Shown piece by piece: positions 38,257-48,562 of a stretch of DNA of 64,000 bases. Both the position numbers and the translations under genes were made by a program. The stretch is taken from assembly GCF_026262505.1 (NCBI RefSeq), contig NC_067203.1, positions 15,450,392-15,514,391 on the forward strand, written 5' to 3'. The notes beneath the pieces were generated by a model, which ran no database searches, had not been told where the DNA came from, and was given only the letters and a program-made list of their open reading frames with translations. Each line of letters starts with the position of its first letter. Position 1 is the first letter of the stretch. Source of the stretch: Trichomonas vaginalis G3. Lineage: Eukaryota > Parabasalia > Trichomonadida > Trichomonadidae.

Positions 38257-39903
38257 TTTGAGATCATAGACCTATTCAAATAATATCTACACAATTTTTC
38301 TTTTTTCTCAATTTATCAATTTCGAATAAATTAATTTAATAACATGGAAACATTTAAATGCAGCGTGATAGTTTTACCCGAATATTTAATTTTGAGATCT
38401 TCTCAAACGGATAACTTTCAAAATATGTGCAAAATAATATACACTTAAATCTCATTAAATATTTTTACAAATTAAGTGTAAAAAATTTCTGATAAAATCC
38501 ATTCAATTATGCTGGATTTACATATGAGATATAAGAAAATTGGTAATTCAATCTCAGAGATCGAATTTTTACAACTCTTGGCGAGATGTAAGCAGTTCAT
38601 GATTTTTTTATTCTCTAGCGTGTCGATAATTAGTTGAAAGTTGGTTTTTACTGTAATAATCCTTCACACTTTTATGGACATCTAATTTCATGACAGATAT
38701 TATATTGTGGAATTTTTTATTATGTTTTTTTCCTTAAATTATATTTAATCAGAGATTTTACATTTTTATCGATTTGCATGTTAATCGGTATCATCATCCG
38801 ACTCATATATTAAATATTTTTATTATGTATTTTATTAGCTCTTTAATTTTCTTTGAACCTGCAAATTGCATTATTAATTCCCATCATTATCATATTATAT
38901 ATAATCAATATTCAAGTTCCTGAAAAAATCTTTCGACTTCTTCAATGACCTGCTTTTTGGCTCAAGATATCTTTTGACACTCTATTTTCTTTTTATGTAT
39001 GCCACTTTAACCAACTCTCACGTAGTAAAGAATTAATGAGTAATTATTCCCATGTATTCAATCGAATAATATCTTTTCTATAAAACCGTCAGATTTTCAG
39101 AACTTTTCTTATCACACTTTTGCTCCCTAAGAAGAATAAATTGCTATTACACCATAAAAGATTAATATTCATCCATATATGAATTGTATGGCCTTCAATT
39201 GAGCGTCAAAATACAACATCTTTGAGTACATCTGACCAAGACAAACCACTTTTAAGGTCAAACATGATACCATTCAAATAAGAACCGTGAAAAAGTTCAA
39301 AAATATTCATTGCTTTACAGGACATTTTAATAGGGAAATTAAATGTATGTCAATAATAAAACAAGAACGCTTCAAAATGAATAACCACTAACATGCGGTC
39401 GAAATCACAATTGCTAATTATAATTAAAATAATTCATTAAAAAATGATATTTTTTCGATGATATTTTCTTTCAGAAATGGAATTACTGCGTCATATACAT
39501 ATGAAAAACAAAACAGCATCTGATAAAATTCATATAAAAATAAATAATTAATTCGAAAAATTCTAATTTTAGCTACATGTTATTCCAATAGGAAATTATA
39601 CTTATTTTAGTATGTATCGAATTTATTCTTATTGCTTGAATATATATTATTTGCTCTGTACGAATTATTTTTCCAATTTTATTGTATTATATAGATTTCA
39701 AGTTAATTAGGCATGACAATACTTGACCATATGAATAATATGGAATGAAGATATACAATATTATGCAGGTTTCATAGAACTTTTTTTTATATATATTTTA
39801 AGGTATAGATATCTTTTTGGTAAAAGAGTAAGAATAAATTAGTCATCGCAAAAATATAAAGATAATATTTAAACAACAAACAGAAATATATATAAAAGTT
39901 AGA
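38257..39903. other. 1.6-kb gene-free region
   Basis: Very AT-rich DNA upstream of the ankyrin gene and downstream of the ubiquitin protease gene. I see no convincing reading frame, no long inverted repeat and no tandem array. A CDS made of several tiny exons cannot be excluded, but no trichomonad splice motif was seen. Confidence 0.4.
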
Positions 39904-41547
39904 TTATTTTGGGAATTGTAAAATACTAAGGCAATCACCAATTTGGAAGTCAGAATGTTCAACTGGGACAATTTTGTCTGGTAACTCTCCATTAAAATAT
40001 AAAAACTTCCATATTGCGTTATAATCTTCTTCTGAAATATAAATTTTTGATGTCGAGTAAGGATAGAGCATCTTAAATTGATGAATAATATCATCTTTTG
40101 TGATCGGTCTTGTTATTTTGCCTCCTGCCAATGAACTTGCAACTTCCAGGACAACAGTTCCTTCTGGTGTCTCCGGAACAATTCTGATCCACTTGATAGG
40201 ATCACTAATAGTTCTAATTGGCAATCCCCAGCCTCTTGGCAAACTAAGGGCCCTAATTTGTTCATGGAGTACGGCAACTTCTTCGGGTAAAGCCCTTGAG
40301 TATATTAAAATATAAGCGTTACTACTATATACCTCTTGAGGATCTACAATGGAAACTTTCGAATCATCATATAATTTCCATCCTTCAAAGGTCGAACAGT
40401 AAGCAACATAGTGTCCATACGACATATTACCTTTGTGGGCTATGATTGACCTGATTTTATACTTCGTTGGTCCTGCTTCGATATCCGGTGGAACAAAGTG
40501 TCCGAAATCAATCTTTCCTTCAATAGGAAAATCAATAAAATTGTAAATCTTTCCAACACCAAACCATCTCATGGTGAATCTCTTTAATTCTACAATCAAA
40601 ATTTCTGGAAGAGAAGTCAAAGCTTCGGTAATTGAAGCATTTTGGGATTTGCATTCAGAACATTGCATTTTGGAAGGAGAAAACATAGTCTCAATGCACT
40701 TTTCCAATGAAATTGAATTAGAATTTCCATGCATCATAACAGATATAAATGATGAAGTAGTAGTTGCTTCATGATCTATATTCCATATCGCTTGACTGCC
40801 AAAGGACCTTGGAAGATGGTTTCTATTAGTTTCTAAGTCAGAATTTAACCATCCCTGAGGATTTATATCAATTGGAAAAATTGAAAATGGTTGACTTGTA
40901 GTTTTGCACATTTTGCAGTCCGCGCATGAATAAAATGTTGTAGTTCTTCCTCCAAATAATGTTTTGACGTTTGGATCTTGAAATAATAGTTCAAGTAATG
41001 CTAAAATAAATTCTCCTGCATCAGAACATGTGGTTGGCGAAAATTCTGGGAGTAAAGAATGGAAAATTTTATTAACATGACGATTTCCTTGTATAACAGT
41101 AGCCATTAATCTACATGCTGGATATGATGACTCCAGTATTGCTGTTGTTAGTGGTTTGACATTACTTAATGCTATTAAACTTGCATTTGCATAACAAGAT
41201 CTTCCAAGATTTGGAAATCCAGTAGATAATTCTACCATTGGGTTTGTAGGGATAGCAGTCAGGCAAGCATTTGTTAATAGTTTTGTGGAAAGAAAATGAT
41301 TTTTACATCTACAACAATAAATACTAAGGGATATAATTTCAAAGAATAGATCATGATTATGTTTCTTGTTGTGCTTTTTCATTTTCGACTCTTGGATTTT
41401 GATTGAATTACATGTCAGACAAATATAAATAGCTTTCGGGACTTTCTGTTCAGGGTAAAGGATATATTTCCATGCATCTGTAAATGTCATTGATAAATAT
41501 AACCTTTGCGCAAGTTTGGAATCATCAATGACATGATTACAGCTCAT
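39904..41547 (-). CDS. ubiquitin-specific protease (USP, C19)
   Basis: A 547-residue deubiquitinase. Residues 1 to about 90 look like a zinc-finger UBP domain (CNHV, then CLTC, HNHD, CCRC), which binds free ubiquitin C-termini. The catalytic domain begins near 108 with GFPNLGRSCYANASLIAL, where Cys about 117 is the nucleophile. A zinc ribbon is formed by CADCKMC and CSECKS. The His box is GNMSYGHYVAYCS (His about 375), followed by WKLYDDSKVS and YILIYSR. The C-terminal 130 residues are unassigned. It resembles the USP3/USP22/Ubp8 group, which removes ubiquitin from histones among other targets. The catalytic residues look intact. Its start lies 32 bp from a transposon end. Confidence 0.9.
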   Translation of the reverse strand: MSCNHVIDDSKLAQRLYLSMTFTDAWKYILYPEQKVPKAIYICLTCNSIKIQESKMKKHNKKHNHDLFFEIISLSIYCCRCKNHFLSTKLLTNACLTAIPTNPMVELSTGFPNLGRSCYANASLIALSNVKPLTTAILESSYPACRLMATVIQGNRHVNKIFHSLLPEFSPTTCSDAGEFILALLELLFQDPNVKTLFGGRTTTFYSCADCKMCKTTSQPFSIFPIDINPQGWLNSDLETNRNHLPRSFGSQAIWNIDHEATTTSSFISVMMHGNSNSISLEKCIETMFSPSKMQCSECKSQNASITEALTSLPEILIVELKRFTMRWFGVGKIYNFIDFPIEGKIDFGHFVPPDIEAGPTKYKIRSIIAHKGNMSYGHYVAYCSTFEGWKLYDDSKVSIVDPQEVYSSNAYILIYSRALPEEVAVLHEQIRALSLPRGWGLPIRTISDPIKWIRIVPETPEGTVVLEVASSLAGGKITRPITKDDIIHQFKMLYPYSTSKIYISEEDYNAIWKFLYFNGELPDKIVPVEHSDFQIGDCLSILQFPK

Positions 41548-41583
41548 TTTTTAGTTGGAGATTTTTTTTCCTTGTGAACTTAA

Positions 41584-42102
41584 GGGTGGCTTCCGACCAA
41601 ATTGTCACTTTTTAGCCCAAGTGAGAAAATTTCGTAATTTATAACCAAGTTTTTTAAAATCTATATTTAATAAAGATTCTATTTTTCTTATTAAATTTCA
41701 AAAATGAGGGGGTTCGGAATCGTCCACAAATTGCCGAAAGGGTTTTTGCCAGTTTTGAATCCGCTTATTTTTATCGACCAAAATTATAATAAATATAATT
41801 TTCGGTAAGTATTCTACCCAAATGATTCTTCAAAAAATTATTTTTCGGATTTTATTCCGTTAAAAAACGTTACAGAAAACGCCTAGAAAATTTCGAATTT
41901 TCCCTAAAAAATTCAGTGCAGGTCGATTTAAGAGATTTTTCAAAAATAATCATATCAGTAGATAGGGTATAATATAGAGGAGCTTTATGAATAACTCAAA
42001 ATCCGGGAAACTCAATATTCAACGAGAAAAACGCTTAACGAATCTCACTTTTGGTGTAAACATCACAAAAAATTGAGAGAGTTTTCTGGTCGGAAGCCTC
42101 CC
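41584..42102. mobile_element. TTAA-flanked MITE, 519 bp
   Basis: The left end GGGTGGCTTCCGACCA (41584-41599) is matched by the complement GGGAGGCTTCCGACCA at the right end (42087-42102), with 15 of 16 positions equal. Both sides are flanked by TTAA (41580-41583, 42103-42106), the target duplication of piggyBac-like transposases. The interior has no reading frame of note. It carries TTGTCACTTTT just inside the left end, pointing inward. The element sits directly upstream of the ubiquitin protease gene and could affect its promoter. Confidence 0.7.
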
Positions 42103-42153
42103 TTAAAGATCTGAAATCTTGAATTTATAACATTAAAAATTGGAACTGTTGTA

Positions 42154-43393
42154 AACAGAAATTCATCAAAAGTGACACCTCAGAAAAGCTAAAATATTGA
42201 ATTTTTGGAACTTTTGATAGAGCACGTTTTTAAATATTAATTAAAGTAAATGTATATTTTGTAAAGATTCTTTTTAATAAAAAATAAAATTTTGAAGAAG
42301 AACACAAAATCTTCTGAAAATAATATCACATAAACTCATATTTATTTTCTAATATATAACTATTTTATATAAAAATCAAATTCAATGATCTTAAAAGCGA
42401 AGGATAAACCTCAAAATTTACGAATATAATGAGTGGGAATATAATGCTTATCTATCATAAAACCATATGAAATATCAATTTTTGCTTTACGCCTAATTTT
42501 TGACGACAATTAGCAAAAAATGTTAAATGTTAACACTCAGTCCATTTGAATATGAGAAATAAAATTGACTTTGATTAAATGTTTTTATTTATCATGCAAT
42601 TCTTCTTGCGACCAAAGATTTGAATAAAATTTCAAAAAATAAGATAGCTTAAGAAATAATATACGGTAGTGTTTACTAATAGATGAATAGTATATAAATT
42701 CTATTAAAATGGATTTGATCCAAAAAAATATAAAACCAAAAATAATTGTTATAATTTAAATGAAGAAGTCATTTAAAACGATTTTATTTATGATCAAATT
42801 TTATATATTTTTTTGGATCAAATCCATTTTAATAGAATTTATATACTATTCATCTATTAGTAAACACTACCGTATATTATTTTTTAAGCTATCTTATTTT
42901 TTGAACTTTTATTCAAATCTTTGGTCGCAAGAAGAATTGCATGATAAATAAAAACATTTAATCAAAGTCAATTTTATTTCTCATATTCAAATGGACTGAG
43001 TGTTAACATTTAACATTTTTTGCTAATTGTCGTCAAAAATTAGGCGTAAAGCAAAAATTGATATTTCATATGGTTTTATGATAGATAAGCATTATATTCC
43101 CACTCATTATATTCGTAAATTTTGAGGTTTATCCTTCGCTTTTAAGATCATTGAATTTGATTTTTATATAAAATAGTTATATATTAGAAAATAATATGAG
43201 TTTATGTGATATTATTTTTCAGAAGATTTCATTCTATATGCCTATGAAAAGTACTCTCAAAACTAACTTTTTCCTAATTATAATTAAATCTAGAATATTG
43301 TATTATGCTTAGTATTATTTCATTTTTCTCATTCAATTTAGAATTTACAAATGTCAAAAAATTGAGAGCTGTCACTTTTGATGAATTTCTGTT
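42154..43393. mobile_element. foldback TA-element, copy 1 (1,240 bp)
   Basis: The ends are 24-bp inverted repeats starting AACAGAAATTCATCAAAAGT and continuing GACA, flanked by TA on both sides (42152-42153, 43394-43395). Inside is a giant palindrome: the arms (about 42310-42735 and 42795-43229, roughly 430 bp each) are nearly perfect complements around a short spacer. The 3' margin has about 140 bp of unpaired sequence. No transposase frame is present. TA target sites point to a Tc1/mariner-type enzyme. The copy at 47145-48383 is the same element in reverse orientation and differs only by a few bases. Each end carries an outward TCACTTTT followed by ATG. Confidence 0.9.
43372..43383 (+). promoter_or_regulatory. 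outward Inr plus ATG at foldback end
   Basis: TCACTTTT at 43372-43379 with ATG at 43381, one base later, inside the right terminal repeat of copy 1. The ATG opens a frame of about 46 codons that leaves the element and ends at a TGA near 43520. The motif match is seen; promoter activity is inferred. Confidence 0.4.
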
Positions 43394-44225
43394 TATTACA
43401 GAACATTTTATTAATCTATGGACAGACTCATTATTGGAATTCCATTTATTTTCCTTTGGAAACTCTATGTATTGATCGTCAAATTTGCAAATTGACAAAC
43501 GAAATTGAGCTAATATCATGATTGTAAATCAATATATAAACTTAGTAATGAGTTGTCAATCAATAATACCTCATGTTAATTTAGATTATGCGATCAAAAC
43601 CAGATAATGACTCGGGATCTTTCATATCTTTATTGGATAATGAATACAAACTAATAAATACGGATAAATCTACAGTTTTGTTGCTATCGATGACAAAAAT
43701 TGATTATTATATAAATAAAGCATGATATCTTCAAACTTTATAGTTTTTAAATTAATAAGCGCTGAAATGCACATATATCGAATAACGCAGGTAAAACAAA
43801 GATAATTATATGAAATACTATTATATTATCTACTTGATATGCATATGAAGCAATATCTGATATAGACATGCGTAAAAAGATAAGATAGATGATTATTCAT
43901 AAATGAAATAGCATGTGCCATAAATAATTATATGTAAAATATAAAGTTAATTTTGTTACAATAATGTGGAGGACCTAGAGAAAGATAGTATAGAAAGTTA
44001 GCAAGTCAGAATTCTTGATTTTCGGGAGAACTCCGACTTGAATATATTGGAATAACGCTAGATCACGGAGGAAAAAAATTAAACATTGATGAAATGGAAA
44101 GACTTATCACACCCGCATTCTGTGATATAGATAGCTTATAAGAAAATGAAACTAAATATGCTAACGCACAGAGTTATCAATTTTCAAAATTTGGCACTTT
44201 TCCATATGAATTTTTAAGAATAAAA
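43394..44225. other. intergenic, possible gene fragment at left
   Basis: Mostly AT-rich with nothing recognised. On the minus strand, codons from an ATG at 43519 run as MILAQFRLSICKFDDQYI and onward up to the foldback element end. This has the look of a host N-terminal coding fragment cut by the insertion, but I cannot name it. Confidence 0.35.
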
Positions 44226-44462
44226 ATGGGTAGTTGCTGCTCAAAGACCGAAGCATTAGGAGCTGAAGAAGAGGACTCAGAAGAAGGTTTTCAGGAAATA
44301 CAAGGTATGCCAGAACCTGGCCAGCCACCTCCACCAGCCGAAAATCCAATAAATTCACCCTCTCATATTTCAATTTATCATAACGCAGACAATCCGCTAG
44401 ATGGTAAAGAAGAATTTCCAGAAGTAGAATTATCTCCTGTCAGTGATCATTTTGATGATTAA
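44226..44462 (+). CDS. small acylated acidic protein (MGSCCS start)
   Basis: A 78-residue protein beginning MGSCCSK. Gly2 followed by Ser and Cys is a good N-myristoylation signal, and the two Cys are likely palmitoylation sites, so it should sit on the inner face of the plasma membrane or on an internal membrane. The rest is acidic and disordered with a GQPPPPAENP motif that could bind SH3 or WW domains, and it ends EVELSPVSDHFDD. No known family. It is short, but composition, start motif and isolation on the plus strand support a real gene. Confidence 0.6.
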   Translation: MGSCCSKTEALGAEEEDSEEGFQEIQGMPEPGQPPPPAENPINSPSHISIYHNADNPLDGKEEFPEVELSPVSDHFDD

Positions 44463-44671
44463 TTTTTTAACTAGGTTAATCTCATGATGATAACCGATTA
44501 AGTTAATCGCAAGATTTCATGACTTATACCGTTGTTTATTTTATTTGTTTCTATATTATGAACTTTCATTACATCATTTATTTCAGATCGAGATGTTTTC
44601 TGCTGTAAAACAGAAGATTATGTATCTCTATTGTGATTATTTTAGTAAATATACAAGTTCTTTATGAAATT

Positions 44672-45121
44672 TTACTTCCAATTGATACGATTATTTCTAA
44701 CAGTAATATTTTCAACATCAATAGATCTTTCTATTGTTGTTGGATCGATTTGTTCTACTCCTGTTGCCTCAGGAGGTAATTCATTTTGTACATAATAGCT
44801 AATCCTAATAAATTCCTGATCATTATAGTATGCTTTAAGCATAACTACTGTAAGCGCTAACTCTTCGAATGGAATACTCTCAATTTTAGGGGGTGTTGCA
44901 ATTAATATAAAACGATTCATTCCAACCTCGATTGGTCCTACATGTGCAGTTGTAAGTATTTGATCGTACTCGTGAACTTTAGCACTTCCAATATAAACAA
45001 CTTCCCATTTAACAAATGTTTGGATTGGTTTTGTGCATTCAAACTGGATATCAAATTGCATCTCGTCTGAGAACTTGGCTTTCTCATTAAGCACTGTTAC
45101 CTTATCAATGTTAATACTCAT
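44672..45121 (-). CDS. ASF1: histone chaperone ASF1
   Basis: A 149-residue ASF1 core: an immunoglobulin-like beta sandwich that binds the histone H3-H4 dimer and passes it on during replication and transcription. Matching strands are VTVLNEKAKFSDEMQFDIQF, VKWEVVYIGSA, HEYDQILTTAHVGPI, LALTVVMLKAYYNDQEFIRI and SYYVQNE, closing with VRNNRINW, as in other eukaryotes. The start is set at 45121, since an Inr lies directly upstream; the frame extends nine codons further but would include the Inr. There is no acidic C-terminal tail like that of yeast. The gene lies between the small acylated protein and the GCP gene, close to the latter on the same strand. Confidence 0.93.
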   Translation of the reverse strand: MSINIDKVTVLNEKAKFSDEMQFDIQFECTKPIQTFVKWEVVYIGSAKVHEYDQILTTAHVGPIEVGMNRFILIATPPKIESIPFEELALTVVMLKAYYNDQEFIRISYYVQNELPPEATGVEQIDPTTIERSIDVENITVRNNRINWK

Positions 45122-45125
45122 TTCT

Positions 45126-45134
45126 AAAAAAGTG
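45126..45134 (-). promoter_or_regulatory. initiator (Inr) of ASF1
   Basis: On the minus strand TCACTTTTT precedes the ATG by four bases. It lies inside the longer open frame and so fixes the start at 45121. Confidence 0.75.
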
Positions 45135-45227
45135 ACAAAATTTACCAAAGCAATTTCTAAACCGACCTTGCTTATGCAGAAAATATGGTATTAAAATTAA
45201 ACAAAAAACAAACAATTTTATTAATCA

Positions 45228-46949
45228 TTATATAATAACATTAATCGAACTTAAAAGGGCTGCCGCAAGTCCTGAGCTATTATTCTGAGCAGAAACAGAC
45301 ATGATTCCAGTAAGATAACTCTTGAATGTAATAAATCCATCGTTGAAGTCAAAAATATCATCTTCATTCGGTTCTTCTTTGATACTAGAAAGCTTGAAAC
45401 CTAAATCAAAAAGTCTGTTAAATTGTTCCTGTGAATCCGGAATCTCTGCTAGAGAAGCAGTATTCACAAGTTTAATGAAATCTGCATGATACTTAATGAG
45501 TTCATTAAGATTTTTGGCATTGGACAGCTTTTTAATGAGTCTTAAAAGGCCAACATCAACCTTAAAGAACAAAGTTTGCTGAAATGCAATAATTAACTGG
45601 AAAAATTGAAGGCGGATGGAAATAATCGAGCGGAATATTTTCATTCTAGATAAAGCATATTGAAGTTTTCTCATTTTGAGCATCAATCCATAGTATTTGT
45701 TGTAGATTTTAATCTGATCTCTTGTTACAATCTTTCTAAGTCTAATTGGTAGGGAAGCTAAGATTGTATCAGGATTTGTGAATCTGAATTCGAAAAATGG
45801 AATTGATCCAAGATGAGTTTTGAAAAAATCTGCAGCAGCTTCTCTTCTAATTGAGCCTTCTATATAAGCAAGATGTAAATCACCTCTTTTCACCAAATAA
45901 AGATCACCGAGATACTTGATAATATCCAATAATTTTTGATCTTTATTAAGATACAAAACCAATTCTCTCTGAATTGTTTGTGCTTTTGGCCATAGAGGTG
46001 ATGTTATTATATCAGAAACAGCTGCATCCAAAGATGGATATTCTTTTATCACATTTTGCTTTTTCTTTATCATAGGAGCTTTTGAAAGTGACCAAGCTGC
46101 TGCTCTGAAGTTTGCAATGGCCTGATCTGGTGTTTGAATGTCAGGAATTGACTCAGGAAGAATCAAATCGAAAGATATTAAGTTATCTGTTGAGATCTCC
46201 GTTAATGTTTTTGGAAAAATGTATTCTTCCTCTTCATGTTCGATTTTGGAAGGAGATGAGCGAATAATATGCGCCAAACATGTCTCAGCAATATCTTTTG
46301 CAAAGTCATTTGGAATTGGTGATGGAATATCATGTAATTCAATTCCATTTTCGGTTTGTTTGATAAAAAAGTCAGGGGATTTCAATAAAGCTTCTGCAGG
46401 AGATGTAACAACGATCTTAATTTGCTCTGCATAGTACTTCAAAAGACAAACTGCGACGTTCATCATTGGTTTATAACCATTTCTGGCAAGTGTAAATACT
46501 TTTTCTACAGCTTGAGGATCTAATACAAGTTGGCGTGTAATTCTGAGTTCTTTGAATTGCGGTTTCATTTTAACTAAAAAATCCAAAATAATATCTGTGC
46601 GAGAGTTTTCTGTAAATTGATAAAATGGAGTAACAATATATGTCTGTATTGCATCTTGTAAGGCTGAAATTAAAGACGATTTGGTTTCTCGAGAAATAAA
46701 AGATTTGATAATAAATAAATCGTTTGCAGCTTCTAAAGCAGGCTTAAGAAGGCTTTTTAATGATTTAGGCGTGAATTCAGGAGTTGCTATTGATTCTCTT
46801 AATGTGAATAAACCAGATTGACAATTAAATGGATATGTGCCTTTTAAATGAAAAAATAATGCTAGTACACTTTCTGATATGAACTTTTCTGTTAATATAT
46901 CAACATTTAATGCATGTTCACTGTTCAAAAAGTTCACTAAATGTTGCAT
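45228..46949 (-). CDS. gamma-tubulin complex component (Spc97/Spc98 family)
   Basis: A 573-residue GCP. The N-terminal part (about 1-280) corresponds to GRIP1: short helices with YPFNCQSGLFTLRE and LLKPALEAANDLF. The GRIP2 part follows: IQRELVLYLNKDQKLLDIIKYL, LYLVKRGDLHLAYIE (usual FLLGRGDF), then YNKYYGLMLKMRKLQYALSR, the conserved helix that contacts gamma-tubulin. The protein would help form the ring that nucleates microtubules at basal bodies and spindle poles. It is on the short side for the family. Which of GCP2 to GCP6 it represents is not clear. It has an Inr 12 bases before the ATG. Confidence 0.8.
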   Translation of the reverse strand: MQHLVNFLNSEHALNVDILTEKFISESVLALFFHLKGTYPFNCQSGLFTLRESIATPEFTPKSLKSLLKPALEAANDLFIIKSFISRETKSSLISALQDAIQTYIVTPFYQFTENSRTDIILDFLVKMKPQFKELRITRQLVLDPQAVEKVFTLARNGYKPMMNVAVCLLKYYAEQIKIVVTSPAEALLKSPDFFIKQTENGIELHDIPSPIPNDFAKDIAETCLAHIIRSSPSKIEHEEEEYIFPKTLTEISTDNLISFDLILPESIPDIQTPDQAIANFRAAAWSLSKAPMIKKKQNVIKEYPSLDAAVSDIITSPLWPKAQTIQRELVLYLNKDQKLLDIIKYLGDLYLVKRGDLHLAYIEGSIRREAAADFFKTHLGSIPFFEFRFTNPDTILASLPIRLRKIVTRDQIKIYNKYYGLMLKMRKLQYALSRMKIFRSIISIRLQFFQLIIAFQQTLFFKVDVGLLRLIKKLSNAKNLNELIKYHADFIKLVNTASLAEIPDSQEQFNRLFDLGFKLSSIKEEPNEDDIFDFNDGFITFKSYLTGIMSVSAQNNSSGLAAALLSSINVII

Positions 46950-46960
46950 TTTTTTTTGAA

Positions 46961-46969
46961 AAAAAGTGA
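46961..46969 (-). promoter_or_regulatory. initiator (Inr) of the GCP gene
   Basis: On the minus strand TCACTTTTT lies 11 bases before the ATG at 46949, in keeping with a short leader. Confidence 0.7.
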
Positions 46970-47144
46970 ACGTTTAAAAATTTAATTGGCATAAAAACAT
47001 GATTTCTACTTTCATCTCTACTTCATTATGAAATAACTATTATTTTACTTCAAAAATAGATAGAATTCAAGAACAAAAACAATTCAATTCTAGAATGTAA
47101 ATCTGAATAGCTTAAATAGGACTTTATAATAAGATATTGTAATA

Positions 47145-48383
47145 AACAGAAATTCATCAAAAGTGACAGCTCTCAATTTTTTGACATTTGTAAATTCTAA
47201 ATTGAATGAGAAAAATGAAATAATACTAAGCATAATACAATATTCTAGATTTAATTATAATTAGGAAAAAGTTAGTTTTGAGAGTACTTTTCATAGGCAT
47301 ATAGAATGAAATCTTCTGAAAAATAATATCACATAAACTCATATTATTTTCTAATATATAACTATTTTATATAAAAATCAAATTCAATGATCTTAAAAGC
47401 GAAGGATAAACCTCAAAATTTACGAATATAATGAGTGGGAATATAATGCTTATCTATCATAAAACCATATGAAATATCAATTTTTGCTTTACGCCTAATT
47501 TTTGACGACAATTAGCAAAAAATGTTAAATGTTAACACTCAGTCCATTTGAATATGAGAAATAAAATTGACTTTGATTAAATGTTTTTATTTATCATGCA
47601 ATTCTTCTTGCGACCAAAGATTTGAATAAAATTTCAAAAAATAAGATAGCTTAAGAAATAATATACGGTAGTGTTTACTAATAGATGAATAGTATATAAA
47701 TTCTATTAAAATGGATTTGATCCAAAAAATATAAAACCAAAAATAATTGTTATAATTTAAATGAAGAAGTCATTTAAAACGATTTTATTTATGATCAAAT
47801 TTATATATTTTTTTGGATCAAATCCATTTTAATAGAATTTATATACTATTCATCTATTAGTAAACACTACCGTATATTATTTTTTAAGCTATCTTATTTT
47901 TTGAACTTTTATTCAAATCTTTGGTCGCAAGAAGAATTGCATGATAAATAAAAACATTTAATCAAAGTCAATTTTATTTCTCATATTCAAATGGACTGAG
48001 TGTTAACATTTAACATTTTTTGCTAATTGTCGTCAAAAATTAGGCGTAAAGCAAAAATTGATATTTCATATGGTTTTATGATAGATAAGCATTATATTCC
48101 CACTCATTATATTCGTAAATTTTGAGGTTTATCCTTCGCTTTTAAGATCATTGAATTTGATTTTTATATAAAATAGTTATATATTAGAAAATAATATGAG
48201 TTTATGTGATATTATTTTTCAGAAGATTTTGTGTTCTTCTTCAAAATTTTATTTTTTTATTAAAAAGAATCTTTACAAAATATACATTTACTTTAATTAA
48301 TATTTAAAAACGTGCTCTATCAAAAGTTCCAAAAATTCAATATTTTAGCTTTTCTGAGGTGTCACTTTTGATGAATTTCTGTT
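47145..48383. mobile_element. foldback TA-element, copy 2 (1,239 bp)
   Basis: The reverse-orientation twin of the element at 42154-43393. The same 24-bp termini (AACAGAAATTCATCAAAAGT then GACA) are flanked by TA at 47143-47144 and 48384-48385. The two copies differ by only a few single-base changes and short indels in A/T runs, so both inserted recently or are kept alike by gene conversion. The palindrome arms are about 430 bp. No coding capacity. The right end carries TCACTTTT (48362-48369) and ATG (48371) facing out towards the ankyrin gene, but that frame stops after about 20 codons. Confidence 0.9.
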
Positions 48384-48424
48384 TACAACAATATATCTCA
48401 ATACCATATGTCATAAATATTATT

Positions 48425-48562
48425 TCATAGGCAATCTATTAAAATATAATACCTATTGGGATCTGAATTTTTACGAGCATTTTCGTTCATTATTGATTCG
48501 ATAACTTCACTGCTATCATCATTCAAAAAGTGCCAGAATGATTGAATTACACTGCAATCCAT
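48425..48562 (-). CDS. short possible coding fragment
   Basis: A 45-codon frame starting MDCSVIQSFWHFLNDDSSEV. Its composition (acidic, mixed, few Lys/Asn runs) looks coding, unlike the surrounding AT-rich DNA. It ends about 40 bases from the foldback element. It may be the 5' remnant of a gene that lost its remainder. No family recognised and low certainty. Confidence 0.25.
   Translation of the reverse strand: MDCSVIQSFWHFLNDDSSEVIESIMNENARKNSDPNRYYILIDCL

Noticed and set aside
42760-42951. 63-codon frame inside the foldback element as a transposase remnant
   Set aside because: It lies on the palindrome arm, is of low complexity (Ile/Phe/Lys) and has no DDE or helix-turn-helix pattern.
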